Positions 41,129 to 49,636 of a DNA stretch of 64,000 nt are shown here, piece by piece; position 1 is the first letter of the stretch; every line of letters starts with the position of its first letter. Both the position numbers and the translations under genes were made by a program. A model generated the notes under the pieces. It was not told where the DNA came from, searched no databases, and was given only the letters and a program-made list of their open reading frames with translations. This DNA is from an uncultured Pseudomonadota bacterium. GTDB lineage: Bacteria > Myxococcota_A > Bradymonadia > Bradymonadales > Bradymonadaceae. The stretch covers positions 930,001-994,000 of the forward strand of contig CAJXPB010000001.1 in NCBI GenBank assembly GCA_913057905.1, written 5' to 3'.

Positions 41129-43078
41129 TTACTCCGTGCAGAAGCACCCTGTCTGGGTGTTCTGCATCATTGCGTCGAACTCGTCATCGACCGAACCGTC
41201 GTGGATCGAGCCCCGGTACGACGAGTCGATATCCGAGCTGCTCGGACAGGTGCACGCATTCTGCTGTCCGCAGGCGAGTTCGGTGCGCACGTCCAGTGAG
41301 ACGTTCCAGTTCTTGTCCCAACTGGCCATGATGTTGTCGACGACACCGTCGCAATCGTCGTCGAGCCCGTTGCAGATCTCGGGCACCGGGCGCTTTTGTT
41401 GCACACACGTACTGCTGAAGGTTCCAGCGTTGCAGGCCTGACGTCCCACCGCGCAGCGACCCATCTTTCCGGTATCACAGCTCCGGTAGACCTCCTCGTC
41501 GACCTGACCGTCACAGTCGTTGTCCAGGTTGTCGCACGAGGTCTCATTCGGGGATTCCGGCGGAGCCGAGGCCATCGCCGGACAGGTGATGGCTCCGGTA
41601 TCTGAACACACTTCGGTGGCCGTATCCTTGCAAACCCCGACCCCGTCGCTGCACATCTCAAGGCCCGTCTGATCGCGATTCTCGCAGTCGGTCTTGGGGG
41701 CACAGGTGGCGCTGCTTTGAGAGCAGCTCACGTTCCCGTCGAGGCACTCACAGGTCGTGGTGTTGGTCCTCGAACATTCAGCCCCCGTGGTCTGCGCATC
41801 GCAGATGCAGGCGCGTTTCACGTAGACCACATTTCCGGTCGAGGGCTTTTCGATGTCGCGACACGTCTGATCATTGAGCACCACCGTCTCCTGCTGATTC
41901 GGATCCAGCCAACGCCAGCCCGTTCCCGCCGGATCGTTCTGGTTGTAAGAGAGCCCGCCGAAGGCGCCGTCCCAGTCGAATTTCAGGCAACTGTAGTCGT
42001 TGGTCGAACAGCCATATCCCGGTTCACTCCAGCGCTGCTCCCAGAAAGACGATGCGTTGATCTGGCACGACAGGTCATTTGCGATCTCGGTCGCGACCGC
42101 CTGCAACGCAGTGCCGCCGCTCACCTGTGTCGCTCCGTGACATTCCCAACTCGACTTCAGATCATCACCGTTGAGCGGCGAGCTGTTGCATGGATCGACG
42201 TGATTGGACGAGTCTTCGGTACAGGAGTTGCCATCGTTGCAGCAGTAGCCCGTGCCGCCGGCCGCAGCCAGAAGGTCGTTGAACCGTTCGTCGGTGCCGC
42301 TTCCGAACCCGACGACGTGTACCGGGCCGGCCTGATTTTTGTGTCGACACGCCGCGTTGACCGTATCTTGTCCCGAGCCCCAGTTGGGCTCGCCATCCGT
42401 GAGCAAAAGTGTCGCCTGTGGACGCTCCGACGACTGAGGATCCGCCTGGAGCGTGCTGATTGCCTTGTCCAAACCATAATCCATCCGGGTCCCACCGACT
42501 GGACTCTCGTTGTAAATGGCCGTCTCAATCGGGCCCGACGAGTCCTCCATCGGAGAGACGTGATCCGTGGAATCGGTCCAGAAGACCCCGAAACCAAACT
42601 GAACCAGATCGTCCTTGCTCGGGTACGTCAAGGATTGGACCGTATTGATGATGGCGTCGGTCGCCGTCAGCCACTTTGAGAGTTCGTACTCGCGTTCGCG
42701 ATATTCAACGACGTAGTTGACACTCCAACCGTTGTTCTCGAAGTAGGTACGACAATCGGACTCAGATCTGCACGTTCGACAGAATTCCGTTCGATTGTAC
42801 GTGTAGTCGGTCCACCACGCGTAATCGACATTGACCGTACATTGGTGACGTGGCCCCCATTCTCCTGCGCCCTGCGCCATCGAGCCCGAGCGGTCGACCA
42901 TGAAATAGAGTTGAGACTGCAGCAGATCGAAATTGCGTTGTTCTTCGACCGCGCAGCTATTTCCGGGATCAAAGTCCCAGGCCTGGACCGGACTTGGCGA
43001 GAATGCCAGCACAACGCATGCCACTCCCAGCGTCAGCGCCAGCCAACCAACCGTTTGTTTTCTCGTCACGTCACTCAT
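41129..43078 (-). CDS. Exported VWA protein with MopE-type Cys-rich repeats
   Basis: A 649-residue exported protein. ATG at 43078 has GAGGGAG 8 nt upstream and a signal peptide ending near VQAWD. A von Willebrand A domain begins at YFMVDRSGSMAQG (intact MIDAS D-x-S-x-S) and extends to about residue 340, with a long Cys-bearing insert. Next comes a Cys-rich region. Two MopE-like motifs near the C-terminus are CDNLDNDCDGQVDEEVY and CNGLDDDCDGVVDN, probably calcium-binding and common on secreted proteins of myxobacteria and relatives. It is likely a surface or secreted adhesin. It follows a lipoprotein gene by 58 bp on the same strand. Confidence 0.82.
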   Translation of the reverse strand: MSDVTRKQTVGWLALTLGVACVVLAFSPSPVQAWDFDPGNSCAVEEQRNFDLLQSQLYFMVDRSGSMAQGAGEWGPRHQCTVNVDYAWWTDYTYNRTEFCRTCRSESDCRTYFENNGWSVNYVVEYREREYELSKWLTATDAIINTVQSLTYPSKDDLVQFGFGVFWTDSTDHVSPMEDSSGPIETAIYNESPVGGTRMDYGLDKAISTLQADPQSSERPQATLLLTDGEPNWGSGQDTVNAACRHKNQAGPVHVVGFGSGTDERFNDLLAAAGGTGYCCNDGNSCTEDSSNHVDPCNSSPLNGDDLKSSWECHGATQVSGGTALQAVATEIANDLSCQINASSFWEQRWSEPGYGCSTNDYSCLKFDWDGAFGGLSYNQNDPAGTGWRWLDPNQQETVVLNDQTCRDIEKPSTGNVVYVKRACICDAQTTGAECSRTNTTTCECLDGNVSCSQSSATCAPKTDCENRDQTGLEMCSDGVGVCKDTATEVCSDTGAITCPAMASAPPESPNETSCDNLDNDCDGQVDEEVYRSCDTGKMGRCAVGRQACNAGTFSSTCVQQKRPVPEICNGLDDDCDGVVDNIMASWDKNWNVSLDVRTELACGQQNACTCPSSSDIDSSYRGSIHDGSVDDEFDAMMQNTQTGCFCTE

Positions 43079-43136
43079 CACTTCACTCCCTCGGAGAACT
43101 CAACCGAGTTCTGGGGTCTAGGGCCTGTCCGGCCGG

Positions 43137-44396
43137 TCACTCGATACTGATATCGATGTCAAAGGGTTCTATTTTACGCGTCCACTTGTCGACGATCACG
43201 TAGACGGTTCCGTTTCCCGTCGTCGGAGAGAAGGTCAGCGTCTCGTCGTTTGTCTCATCGAAGCAGGCAAATTGCGAAGGATCGGGTCCGCAACTGCCGG
43301 AGATGAAGATGAGATGGTCCGCCGAATCGGCCGAGGCATCGACGGTCAGGGTTTCACCGGACTGGATTGGGATCTCGAAGACCAGCTCCGCACCATCAGT
43401 CGTCGGCTGGGGATCCGAGATGATGCACTGGCTGGCGTTCGTGAAGTCCATCTGATCCGAGAAGGCCTCACCATCTCCGGCGTATGTGCCGCCGCTGCCG
43501 GTCACGACGATCGGATCCGAGCAACTGTCGCCGGTGCAGGCCCCGTTGTTGCATCCATCCGGGCACTGGTACTCGACGACCGAGGTCGTCTCGTTTTGGC
43601 TGTCGTATTCGCAGTACTCGAGATTGCCTTGAGCGTTGCACGTGTAGGAATTCGGATCACACGGAGCCGCATTCGCAGTCAGGTCGATGGTGAAGCTTCC
43701 GGCCGGGCCACTGTCGTGTTCGACGACGACGTAGACCGTCTCACCGGCGGCCGCCCAGAATCCGGTGTTGTCGTCCCGACAGACCGTCTTGTCGGACGCC
43801 GGGTTCTCGCACGAGCTTCGCCGGAACTCGACCTTCGCATCGAATGCACCGGGAAAGTCCGCTGACATCGTAAACAACGAATCCTCTTGGACGACGAAGG
43901 AGAAGACCTTCTCCGGGGTCTCGGCCCGGTCGCCCGAGCAACTCGTCGTCAGACCATCGCCGACATCGCCGGTGAAGTCGCCGGTCAGTGTCACCGTTTC
44001 GCCGACCGCGACGCTTCCTTTGTCGGTCGCCCCGTTGCACTGAACTGAAGCGGGCAGCTTGCAGACGTCGTTTTCACACGTCTCCTGAGGACCGCACTCT
44101 TCACCGCCGCACAGCTCCGGGCCGCTGTCTCCCCCATCCATATCCGGCTGTGCATCGGACATATCCTCGGCGGCGTCCGACGCGTCTCCGGCATCTGAGC
44201 CGAGATCGCCCATGTCGGAGCCGCCATCCGAGGCATCACTTACGTCCGCCACATCCGGCAGGGGTTCGGGCGGAACAAGATCCGAACCATTTTCGGGCGG
44301 GTCGGACTCTCCGCATGCGACCATCATGCTCAGGACGGTGGCAACGAAGAGCCCCACGGGAAACCGCATCGATTGAATCGTCTGTGAGGTACTCAT
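43137..44396 (-). CDS. Cys-rich lipoprotein with PPC-like beta domains
   Basis: A 419-residue lipoprotein. The start at 44396 gives signal peptide and lipobox MVAC (Cys28). An acidic Asp/Ser linker of about 70 residues (DVSDASDGGSDMGD and similar) is followed by an EGF-like Cys cluster (CGGEECGPQETCENDVCKLP). Two beta-rich pre-peptidase-like domains follow (KVFSFVVQEDSLFTMSADF ... ETVYVVVEHDSGPAGSFTIDLT; ELVFEIPIQSGETLTVDA ... GTVYVIVDKW), separated by a second Cys-rich segment. PPC domains often lie on secreted proteins as binding or sorting modules. It precedes the VWA/MopE gene and is probably cotranscribed with it. Confidence 0.75.
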   Translation of the reverse strand: MSTSQTIQSMRFPVGLFVATVLSMMVACGESDPPENGSDLVPPEPLPDVADVSDASDGGSDMGDLGSDAGDASDAAEDMSDAQPDMDGGDSGPELCGGEECGPQETCENDVCKLPASVQCNGATDKGSVAVGETVTLTGDFTGDVGDGLTTSCSGDRAETPEKVFSFVVQEDSLFTMSADFPGAFDAKVEFRRSSCENPASDKTVCRDDNTGFWAAAGETVYVVVEHDSGPAGSFTIDLTANAAPCDPNSYTCNAQGNLEYCEYDSQNETTSVVEYQCPDGCNNGACTGDSCSDPIVVTGSGGTYAGDGEAFSDQMDFTNASQCIISDPQPTTDGAELVFEIPIQSGETLTVDASADSADHLIFISGSCGPDPSQFACFDETNDETLTFSPTTGNGTVYVIVDKWTRKIEPFDIDISIE

Positions 44397-44664
44397 AACG
44401 GCAACCAACAGCCTCAGGAACAAATGAGCGGGGCCGGGTGCGCACCGCGCTCAAGCGGATGATCATGTTTCAGGGAGTCTACCTCTCTAGTAAGGTAGGG
44501 ACTCACCGATCGGTCTTCAAGTGAATTATAAGGTCTACAGCACCTTTATTCCAAAATTATCTCCCGATCGGTCAATCTTTGGCACAGAAAAGGTGCTGTT
44601 GCAAAAATATTCGAAGGGCGGGCGGATGAGACACGGACTATCGTCTCATCGGGTGTCTCACCCA
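44397..44664. repeat. Short region packed with inverted repeats
   Basis: About 268 bp, visibly lower in GC than its flanks, with no gene. It holds an imperfect hairpin around 44476-44503 (GAGTC-TACCT ... AGGTA-GG-GACTC) and a palindrome ACCGATCGGT (44505-44514), whose core CCGATCGG recurs near 44564. An 11-bp inverted repeat is ACAGCACCTTT (44537-44547) with 44589-44599. Two competing stems follow: GATGAGAC (44625-44632) with 44643-44650, and GACACGGACTA (44630-44640) with 44666-44676, which reaches into the end of the next gene. Confidence 0.7.
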
Positions 44665-45255
44665 CTAGTCCGTGTCGGGTCGGGAGACCCACTCATCGAT
44701 CGACTGCTCTTCGAGCGAAAACGAACCGTCATCCCAGCGCCACAAGTGCTTGGAGCCTCGGCCCGCCCGGTCAGCGACGGCGAACCCCTCTTCGTGGACC
44801 CAGAAGTCGTCGCCGTCTCGCGAGGGCAGATCCCAGGATTCCTCGGTCTGTTGATGCCAGGTCGTCCAGACCTCCCAGTGATGATCGAAGGCGTCGTCGG
44901 AGTCGCATTGAGGCGCCTCGACCCACGCTCGCCACTCTCGTTCCAACACGACGATCGCCTGGTCGCTCTCCCAGTCGAGCACGTCCCGCGAGGCGGCCGC
45001 GCCCGGGCGGTCGCAGGCGAGGACGAAGGCTCGTTGGTCGAGCGGCTGATCTTCGAGTTTCGGAAAGAGATCGTAGACGTCGGGGCTTTGGACGAACTCG
45101 AATAGTTCGATGAGTGCGCCGCCGGAGATGCGACGCTGTTCATCTTCGATGTCTGAAAGATCGTCGAGGTCACCGACGGGATGTCGCTGGCGGAAGTCGT
45201 CGACGAACGACTGGAGTTCGTTCAACCAAGACAGGCTCTCCGAATTGAGGTTCAT
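44665..45255 (-). CDS. Protein of unknown function
   Basis: A 196-residue acidic, Trp-rich cytoplasmic protein (nine Trp, several near the C-terminus: HWEVWTTWHQQ, ESWDLP, DFWVHEE, KHLWRWDDGSF). There is no signal or membrane span. I do not recognise the family; the size and Trp/acidic character recall SMI1/KNR4 or other immunity-like proteins, but no diagnostic motif is visible. GAGG lies about 10 nt before the ATG at 45255. The stop codon falls within an 11-bp inverted repeat. It is divergent from the channel gene across 103 bp. Confidence 0.6.
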   Translation of the reverse strand: MNLNSESLSWLNELQSFVDDFRQRHPVGDLDDLSDIEDEQRRISGGALIELFEFVQSPDVYDLFPKLEDQPLDQRAFVLACDRPGAAASRDVLDWESDQAIVVLEREWRAWVEAPQCDSDDAFDHHWEVWTTWHQQTEESWDLPSRDGDDFWVHEEGFAVADRAGRGSKHLWRWDDGSFSLEEQSIDEWVSRPDTD

Positions 45256-45358
45256 CGTTGGACGTCCTCGGACCGCAAGGCACTGAATCTTCTTGTTTCA
45301 CAGCGACGGAGTCGATACACATCAAACCCTGACCACCTTCTCCCGGCCCCGTACCCGC

Positions 45359-47371
45359 ATGCTCCGTCGATTCAAACGTCTCTTAAACCGGGTCTACTAC
45401 CTAATTGAGAGTCTCCTGATGCGGGGGACTCCCTTTCAAGTCTTTCTGGTGGTCCTGGTCATATTTGGGATCTCGCTGGTCGGCGGGCTCGCCCTGGAGG
45501 TATTTCGCCCAGGATACCGTCCCGACCTCGCCCAGTCGATCTGGTGGGCGTTTTTGAGACTCAGCGATCCCGGCTACCTGGGCGACGATTCAGGAACGGC
45601 TCCCGTGGTCATCTCCACCATCTTGACCGTGGCCGGCTACGTCGTGTTTCTGGGGTCGCTGGTCGCCATCATGACAAACCGGCTGAACCGGTTGATGGAG
45701 GACCTCTCGGCGGGCCTCAGTCCGATTTTCGAAGAGGATCACATCCTCATCATCGGATGGAACGGCCGCATCCATTCGTTGGTCGAGGAGATCGTACACG
45801 CCGAAGAGAGAGTCAAGCGACGACTGGGCCGCTCCAGCCTGCCGGCCGTCGTCGTCCTGACCCGAGAGTTCGAGCCGGAGATGGTCCAGGAACTCCAGGA
45901 GAAGCTCGACCCGAGCGTCCGCAACGAGTGCCGATTGATCGTCCGGGCCGGTAACCCTCTGGAGGCCGAGAGCCTGGAGCGAGTCGACTTCAAGCGAGCC
46001 TCGTCGATCATTCTGGTCTCGCCGTATGAACAGGCCGCGAACCGACACCTGGCCGACATTCAGCTCGTCAAGATCCTGTTGAGTCTCAAGGCCGAGACCC
46101 GCGGGGTCGACTTCGACGAGCTACCAAATATCGTCCTCGAGATCGGCAATCCATCCAACAAACTGCTCGCCGAGCGGGCCGGCTGGGCCCACAAGACCGA
46201 GGCGATCGCGACCGAGGAATTTATCAGTCGCCTCGTCGGGCACACTCTGCGCAACCCGGGCCTGTCGAGCGTCTACAATCACCTGCTGACAGACACCTTC
46301 GGGGAATCGATCTTTCTGAGGCACGTCGATCAGTTAAACCTGCAGGGCTACACCCTGCGAGAGACGGTCGAGTTCTTCGACCGGGCGATCCCGCTGGGAG
46401 TACTTCGAGCCAGTGATGATGAGAGCGCCAAGGAGAAGCGACTGCGGCTGTTGAATCTGGATGCCCGACTGAGAGGCGAAGACGAGCTGATCGTGGTGGC
46501 ACCAAAACTGGACGCAATCCGGACGCGGGTCGAGACCACGCCGGTCCCCTCCGCCGGCGAGGAGGTGTTCGTCGAACAAACAACTGAAGCGCGGCCAATG
46601 CGGGATGACGACGAAGAGCAACCCGAAAAGCGGCTGATGTTTGTCGGCTGGACCCATCTGTTGAACCCGATTCTTCGGGAACTCGCCGACTACGACAGCT
46701 ACTTCCACGTCACCATCGTCACCGACCTGCCTCGAGAGGACTGCCGAAAGCGCCTTCGTCTCGATTCCGATCGCATGGCCAACATCATGGTGCAGTGCCG
46801 GCAGGTCGCCATCGACGATCCCGACGCCGCCGAGGAACTGAGGCCCGAAGAGACCGACCATATCGTGCTGTTTTCCAGTGAACTCTCCGACGACCCGCTG
46901 ATGGCCGACGCCGAGAGCATCATGGCATTCCAGCAATTCCGGCAGCGGCTCGAACAAATCGAGGTCACAGATGCCGACGCGCCGTCGTTCGTCATCGAAC
47001 TCAATGACGAGGACAACCGGGACCTCTTCAAATTCGGAGCGTACCACGACGTGATCATGACCCAGGAGATCAACAGCCACCTTCTTTCGCAGGTCGGCGT
47101 CCGCCGCGCACTGGCCTGGATCTACGAGGAGTTGTTCACCCAGGAGGGCCCCGAAATTCGGCTCCAGTCGATGAAGGAGTTGCTCGGGGGACAGACCTCC
47201 GCCTCCTTGACCTTTCGGCAGCTCCAAGAAAGATGCTTGGCCGACGATGCCGTCGCCATCGGCGTGCGTCACACCGAACCGCAATCCGACGGGCGCCGGG
47301 TGCATCTAAATCCCGAGAGGGACGAGTCGATGCCCCTGACTGAAGACGACCAGGTCATTGTGGTGACATGA
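45359..47371 (+). CDS. CASTOR/POLLUX-like ion channel with RCK domains
   Basis: A 670-residue membrane protein. The start is ATG 45359; the upstream frame begins with TTG. The N-terminal part has a 2-TM pore: span FQVFLVVLVIFGISLVGGL, a re-entrant pore segment SIWWAFLRLSDPGYLGDD, and span VVISTILTVAGYVVFLGSL. Two Rossmann-like RCK domains follow, beginning at HILIIGWNGRIHSLVEEI and LMFVGWTHLLNPILREL. This order, and the D-x-G filter in place of GYGD, match the CASTOR/POLLUX (DUF1012) channels, known from plant nuclear envelopes and from bacteria. Ca2+ or K+ selectivity cannot be read here. It is coupled to the next gene by ATGA. Confidence 0.85.
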   Translation: MLRRFKRLLNRVYYLIESLLMRGTPFQVFLVVLVIFGISLVGGLALEVFRPGYRPDLAQSIWWAFLRLSDPGYLGDDSGTAPVVISTILTVAGYVVFLGSLVAIMTNRLNRLMEDLSAGLSPIFEEDHILIIGWNGRIHSLVEEIVHAEERVKRRLGRSSLPAVVVLTREFEPEMVQELQEKLDPSVRNECRLIVRAGNPLEAESLERVDFKRASSIILVSPYEQAANRHLADIQLVKILLSLKAETRGVDFDELPNIVLEIGNPSNKLLAERAGWAHKTEAIATEEFISRLVGHTLRNPGLSSVYNHLLTDTFGESIFLRHVDQLNLQGYTLRETVEFFDRAIPLGVLRASDDESAKEKRLRLLNLDARLRGEDELIVVAPKLDAIRTRVETTPVPSAGEEVFVEQTTEARPMRDDDEEQPEKRLMFVGWTHLLNPILRELADYDSYFHVTIVTDLPREDCRKRLRLDSDRMANIMVQCRQVAIDDPDAAEELRPEETDHIVLFSSELSDDPLMADAESIMAFQQFRQRLEQIEVTDADAPSFVIELNDEDNRDLFKFGAYHDVIMTQEINSHLLSQVGVRRALAWIYEELFTQEGPEIRLQSMKELLGGQTSASLTFRQLQERCLADDAVAIGVRHTEPQSDGRRVHLNPERDESMPLTEDDQVIVVT

Positions 47372-47628
47372 GCCACGACACCGCACCATCCAAAGATGCG
47401 CTTCGACGCCACCGCCGCGCCTGCCAGCGCGGGGAATCCGGCTACCAGGACCCCGACTCGGGGCTGTTTGTGATGACATCCGTCCACCTGCGCGCCCAGG
47501 GTCAATGTTGTGGGAGTGCCTGTCGGCATTGCCCGTGGTCGGACGCCGAGCGACGCCGCGCGGGACGGCCCGAAGACGCCCCGGCCTGGCCGTATCCCGA
47601 AGATGCCGCCTTCGAACCCGACGATTGA
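47368..47628 (+). CDS. Small DUF5522-type protein
   Basis: An 86-residue protein whose ATG overlaps the upstream TGA (ATGA), so it is translationally coupled to the channel gene. The diagnostic segment is a tyrosine-rich start (GYQDPDSGLFVMTSVHL) followed by QCCGSACRHCPW, a C-C-x(3)-C-x(2)-C cluster that probably binds a metal or cluster. The rest is Pro- and Asp-rich tail. The function of this family is unknown. It lies 11 bp before a BtuF-like gene. Confidence 0.75.
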   Translation: MSHDTAPSKDALRRHRRACQRGESGYQDPDSGLFVMTSVHLRAQGQCCGSACRHCPWSDAERRRAGRPEDAPAWPYPEDAAFEPDD

Positions 47629-47639
47629 GGACCCACGCG

Positions 47640-48431
47640 ATGAGCTTCGAGATTCGAGACGTGCCCGAACGAATCGTCTGCCTGACCGAAGATCCGACCG
47701 AGATCCTGTACGAGCTCGGCGAGGGCGACCGCATCGTCGGAATCAGCGCCTACACCGAGAGGCCGCCGGAAGCCAAAGAGCGCCACCCCGTGGTCTCGGC
47801 GTTTATCGGCGGCAGCGTCGACAAGATCCGCGATCTCGAGCCCGATCTGGTGATCGGATTCTCGGACATCCAGGCCGAGCTGGCGGCCGAGCTGATCGAA
47901 TCGAACCTTCAGGTGCTGATCTTCAACCAGCGCAGTATTCAAGAGATCCTCGATGTGGTGATGACCATCGGGCGACTCGTCGGCGCCGAGCAACGCGCTC
48001 GAGAGCTCGTCGGCGACTACATCGACCGCCTGGAGGCGGCGGCCGAACGGACCGCCGCCCAGCAGCACCGGCCCAGAGTCTATTTCGAGGAATGGAATGA
48101 CCCGCTGATCTGTGGCATCCAGTGGGTCGGCGAACTCGTCGAACTGGCTGGAGGCCAGAACGTCTTCGGCGACCGCACTGGCGGAAAAAAGGCGGAAGAC
48201 CGGTTCGTCGATGCCGACGAGATCATCGACCGCGATCCGGAGATCATCACGGCCTCCTGGTGTGGTGAGCCCGTCGATTTCGACGAGATCAAGGGCCGCC
48301 CCGGATTTGACGACATCACCGCCGTTCAAAACGATGCCATCCACGAGATCGACTCGACGCTCATCCTGCAGCCCGGGCCGGCGTGTTTGACCGACGGGCT
48401 CGACGCACTGGAACGAATCATACGACCGTGA
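47640..48431 (+). CDS. BtuF-like cobalamin/metal-chelate binding protein
   Basis: A 263-residue periplasmic-binding-fold protein of the helical-backbone class (BtuF/FepB type): 'ERIVCLTEDPTEILYELGEGDRIVGISAYTERPPEA', 'DLEPDLVIGFSDIQAELAAELIE', 'IQEILDVVMTIGRLVGAEQRA', 'IDRDPEIITASWCG'. It has no signal peptide: the ATG at 47640 leads directly into the fold, and the upstream frame is not signal-like. A cytoplasmic version is a recurrent variant whose role is unclear. No BtuC or BtuD gene is adjacent. It overlaps dusA by 4 bp (GTGA). Confidence 0.82.
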   Translation: MSFEIRDVPERIVCLTEDPTEILYELGEGDRIVGISAYTERPPEAKERHPVVSAFIGGSVDKIRDLEPDLVIGFSDIQAELAAELIESNLQVLIFNQRSIQEILDVVMTIGRLVGAEQRARELVGDYIDRLEAAAERTAAQQHRPRVYFEEWNDPLICGIQWVGELVELAGGQNVFGDRTGGKKAEDRFVDADEIIDRDPEIITASWCGEPVDFDEIKGRPGFDDITAVQNDAIHEIDSTLILQPGPACLTDGLDALERIIRP

Positions 48432-49474
48432 CGACCGAAGCGACCGCCACCGATTCCATCCAGAAAGATGCGACGCCGAGCCGCGGGGTCGTCGACAGAG
48501 ACGAAGGCCCGCTGCCTGTCCTCAGTGTGGCGCCGATGATGCAGCGCACCGATCGGCATTTCCGTTACTTCATGCGCCTGCTAACCCGGCATACGCTGCT
48601 GTACACCGAGATGGTCGTCGCCAAGGCCATCGTGCATGGAAATACGGAGCGGCTCCTCGACTTTGACGCCACCGAACACCCGGTCGCCCTGCAGATCGGC
48701 GGCGACGACCCCGAGACGATGGCACGGGCTGCGCGGGCCGGTGAAGCCGCGGGATACGACGAGATCAATATCAACGTCGGCTGTCCCTCGAGTCGGGTTC
48801 AGGATGGAAATTTCGGCGTCTGTCTGATGGGGGAACCCGAGCGCGTGGCCCGTCTGGTCGAGGCCATGAAGGGAGCGTGCGAACTTCCCGTGACCGTCAA
48901 ACACCGCATCGGCTTCGACGACCGGGACAGCTACGAGGAGATGGCCGACTTCGTCGACACCGTCTCCGCGGCCGGCTGCTCCCATTTCACCGTTCATGCC
49001 CGCAAAGCCTGGCTGGACGGCCTCAGCCCGACCGACAACCGGAATGTACCCCCGATCCGGTACCAGGACGTCTACCGCCTGCAGGAGGAGTTTCCGGATC
49101 TGACGATCGAGCTGAACGGCCATATCGAGACGATCGACGACATCGAGTCTCACCTCGAACACGTCGACGCGTGCATGGTTGGCCGCGCGGCGTATGAGCG
49201 GCCCTACCGGTTTGCCGAGGCCGACGCCCGACTCTTCGGCGACGACCATCCCATCCCGTCACGGGCGGAGGTCGCCAGGCAGATGGCCGACTACGCCGAA
49301 CGGTGGATGTCCAACGGTGGACGTCTGCAGCAGGTTACGTCCCATCTTATCAACCTGTACTCCCACCGGCGAGGGGCGGGGGTCTGGCGCAGACACCTCT
49401 CCGAGCACGACCACCTGGACGAATCTGGACCCGAACTGATCGTCGAGGCGATGCGCCGCGCGGAAGACGCATGA
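48428..49474 (+). CDS. dusA: tRNA-dihydrouridine synthase DusA
   Basis: A 348-residue FMN enzyme. The start is GTG 48428, which overlaps the upstream stop as GTGA; the first ATG would remove the SVAPMM strand. Landmarks: 'VLSVAPMMQRTDRHFRYFMRLL', 'VALQIGGDDPETMARAA', 'ININVGCPSSRVQDGNFGVCLM' (catalytic Cys), 'VTVKHRIGFD', 'FTVHARKAWLDGLSPTDNR' and 'ELNGHI'. The RVQ-G-x-FG-x-CLM form is that of DusA, which reduces U20 and U20a in tRNA. About 20 extra Thr/Asp-rich residues precede the core. It ends the run starting at the channel gene. Confidence 0.94.
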   Translation: MTTEATATDSIQKDATPSRGVVDRDEGPLPVLSVAPMMQRTDRHFRYFMRLLTRHTLLYTEMVVAKAIVHGNTERLLDFDATEHPVALQIGGDDPETMARAARAGEAAGYDEININVGCPSSRVQDGNFGVCLMGEPERVARLVEAMKGACELPVTVKHRIGFDDRDSYEEMADFVDTVSAAGCSHFTVHARKAWLDGLSPTDNRNVPPIRYQDVYRLQEEFPDLTIELNGHIETIDDIESHLEHVDACMVGRAAYERPYRFAEADARLFGDDHPIPSRAEVARQMADYAERWMSNGGRLQQVTSHLINLYSHRRGAGVWRRHLSEHDHLDESGPELIVEAMRRAEDA

Positions 49475-49636
49475 AGGAATATCATGCCGAGGCTCTGGTA
49501 TTACTTGTCGACTGAGAAGGAATGCCCCCCGTCGGACTTGATGCTTCGCTCGTCGTGATGAGCCCTTCGATGGGAGGCGAGCTGTGACTCGAAGTGATCT
49601 TTCTTCAGACACTTACTCTTCGCGGAGGTATACGTG

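Noticed and set aside
43095..43115. Hairpin AGAACTC-AACC-GAGTTCT between the two Cys-rich protein genes as a terminator
   Set aside because: No U-tract follows and it lies in a 58-bp gap inside a likely operon.
44578..44600. A sigma-54-like promoter (TGGCAC ... TTGC)
   Set aside because: The GG to GC distance is wrong for sigma-54 and it points into the 3' end of an opposing gene. The sequence is better explained as an arm of an inverted repeat.
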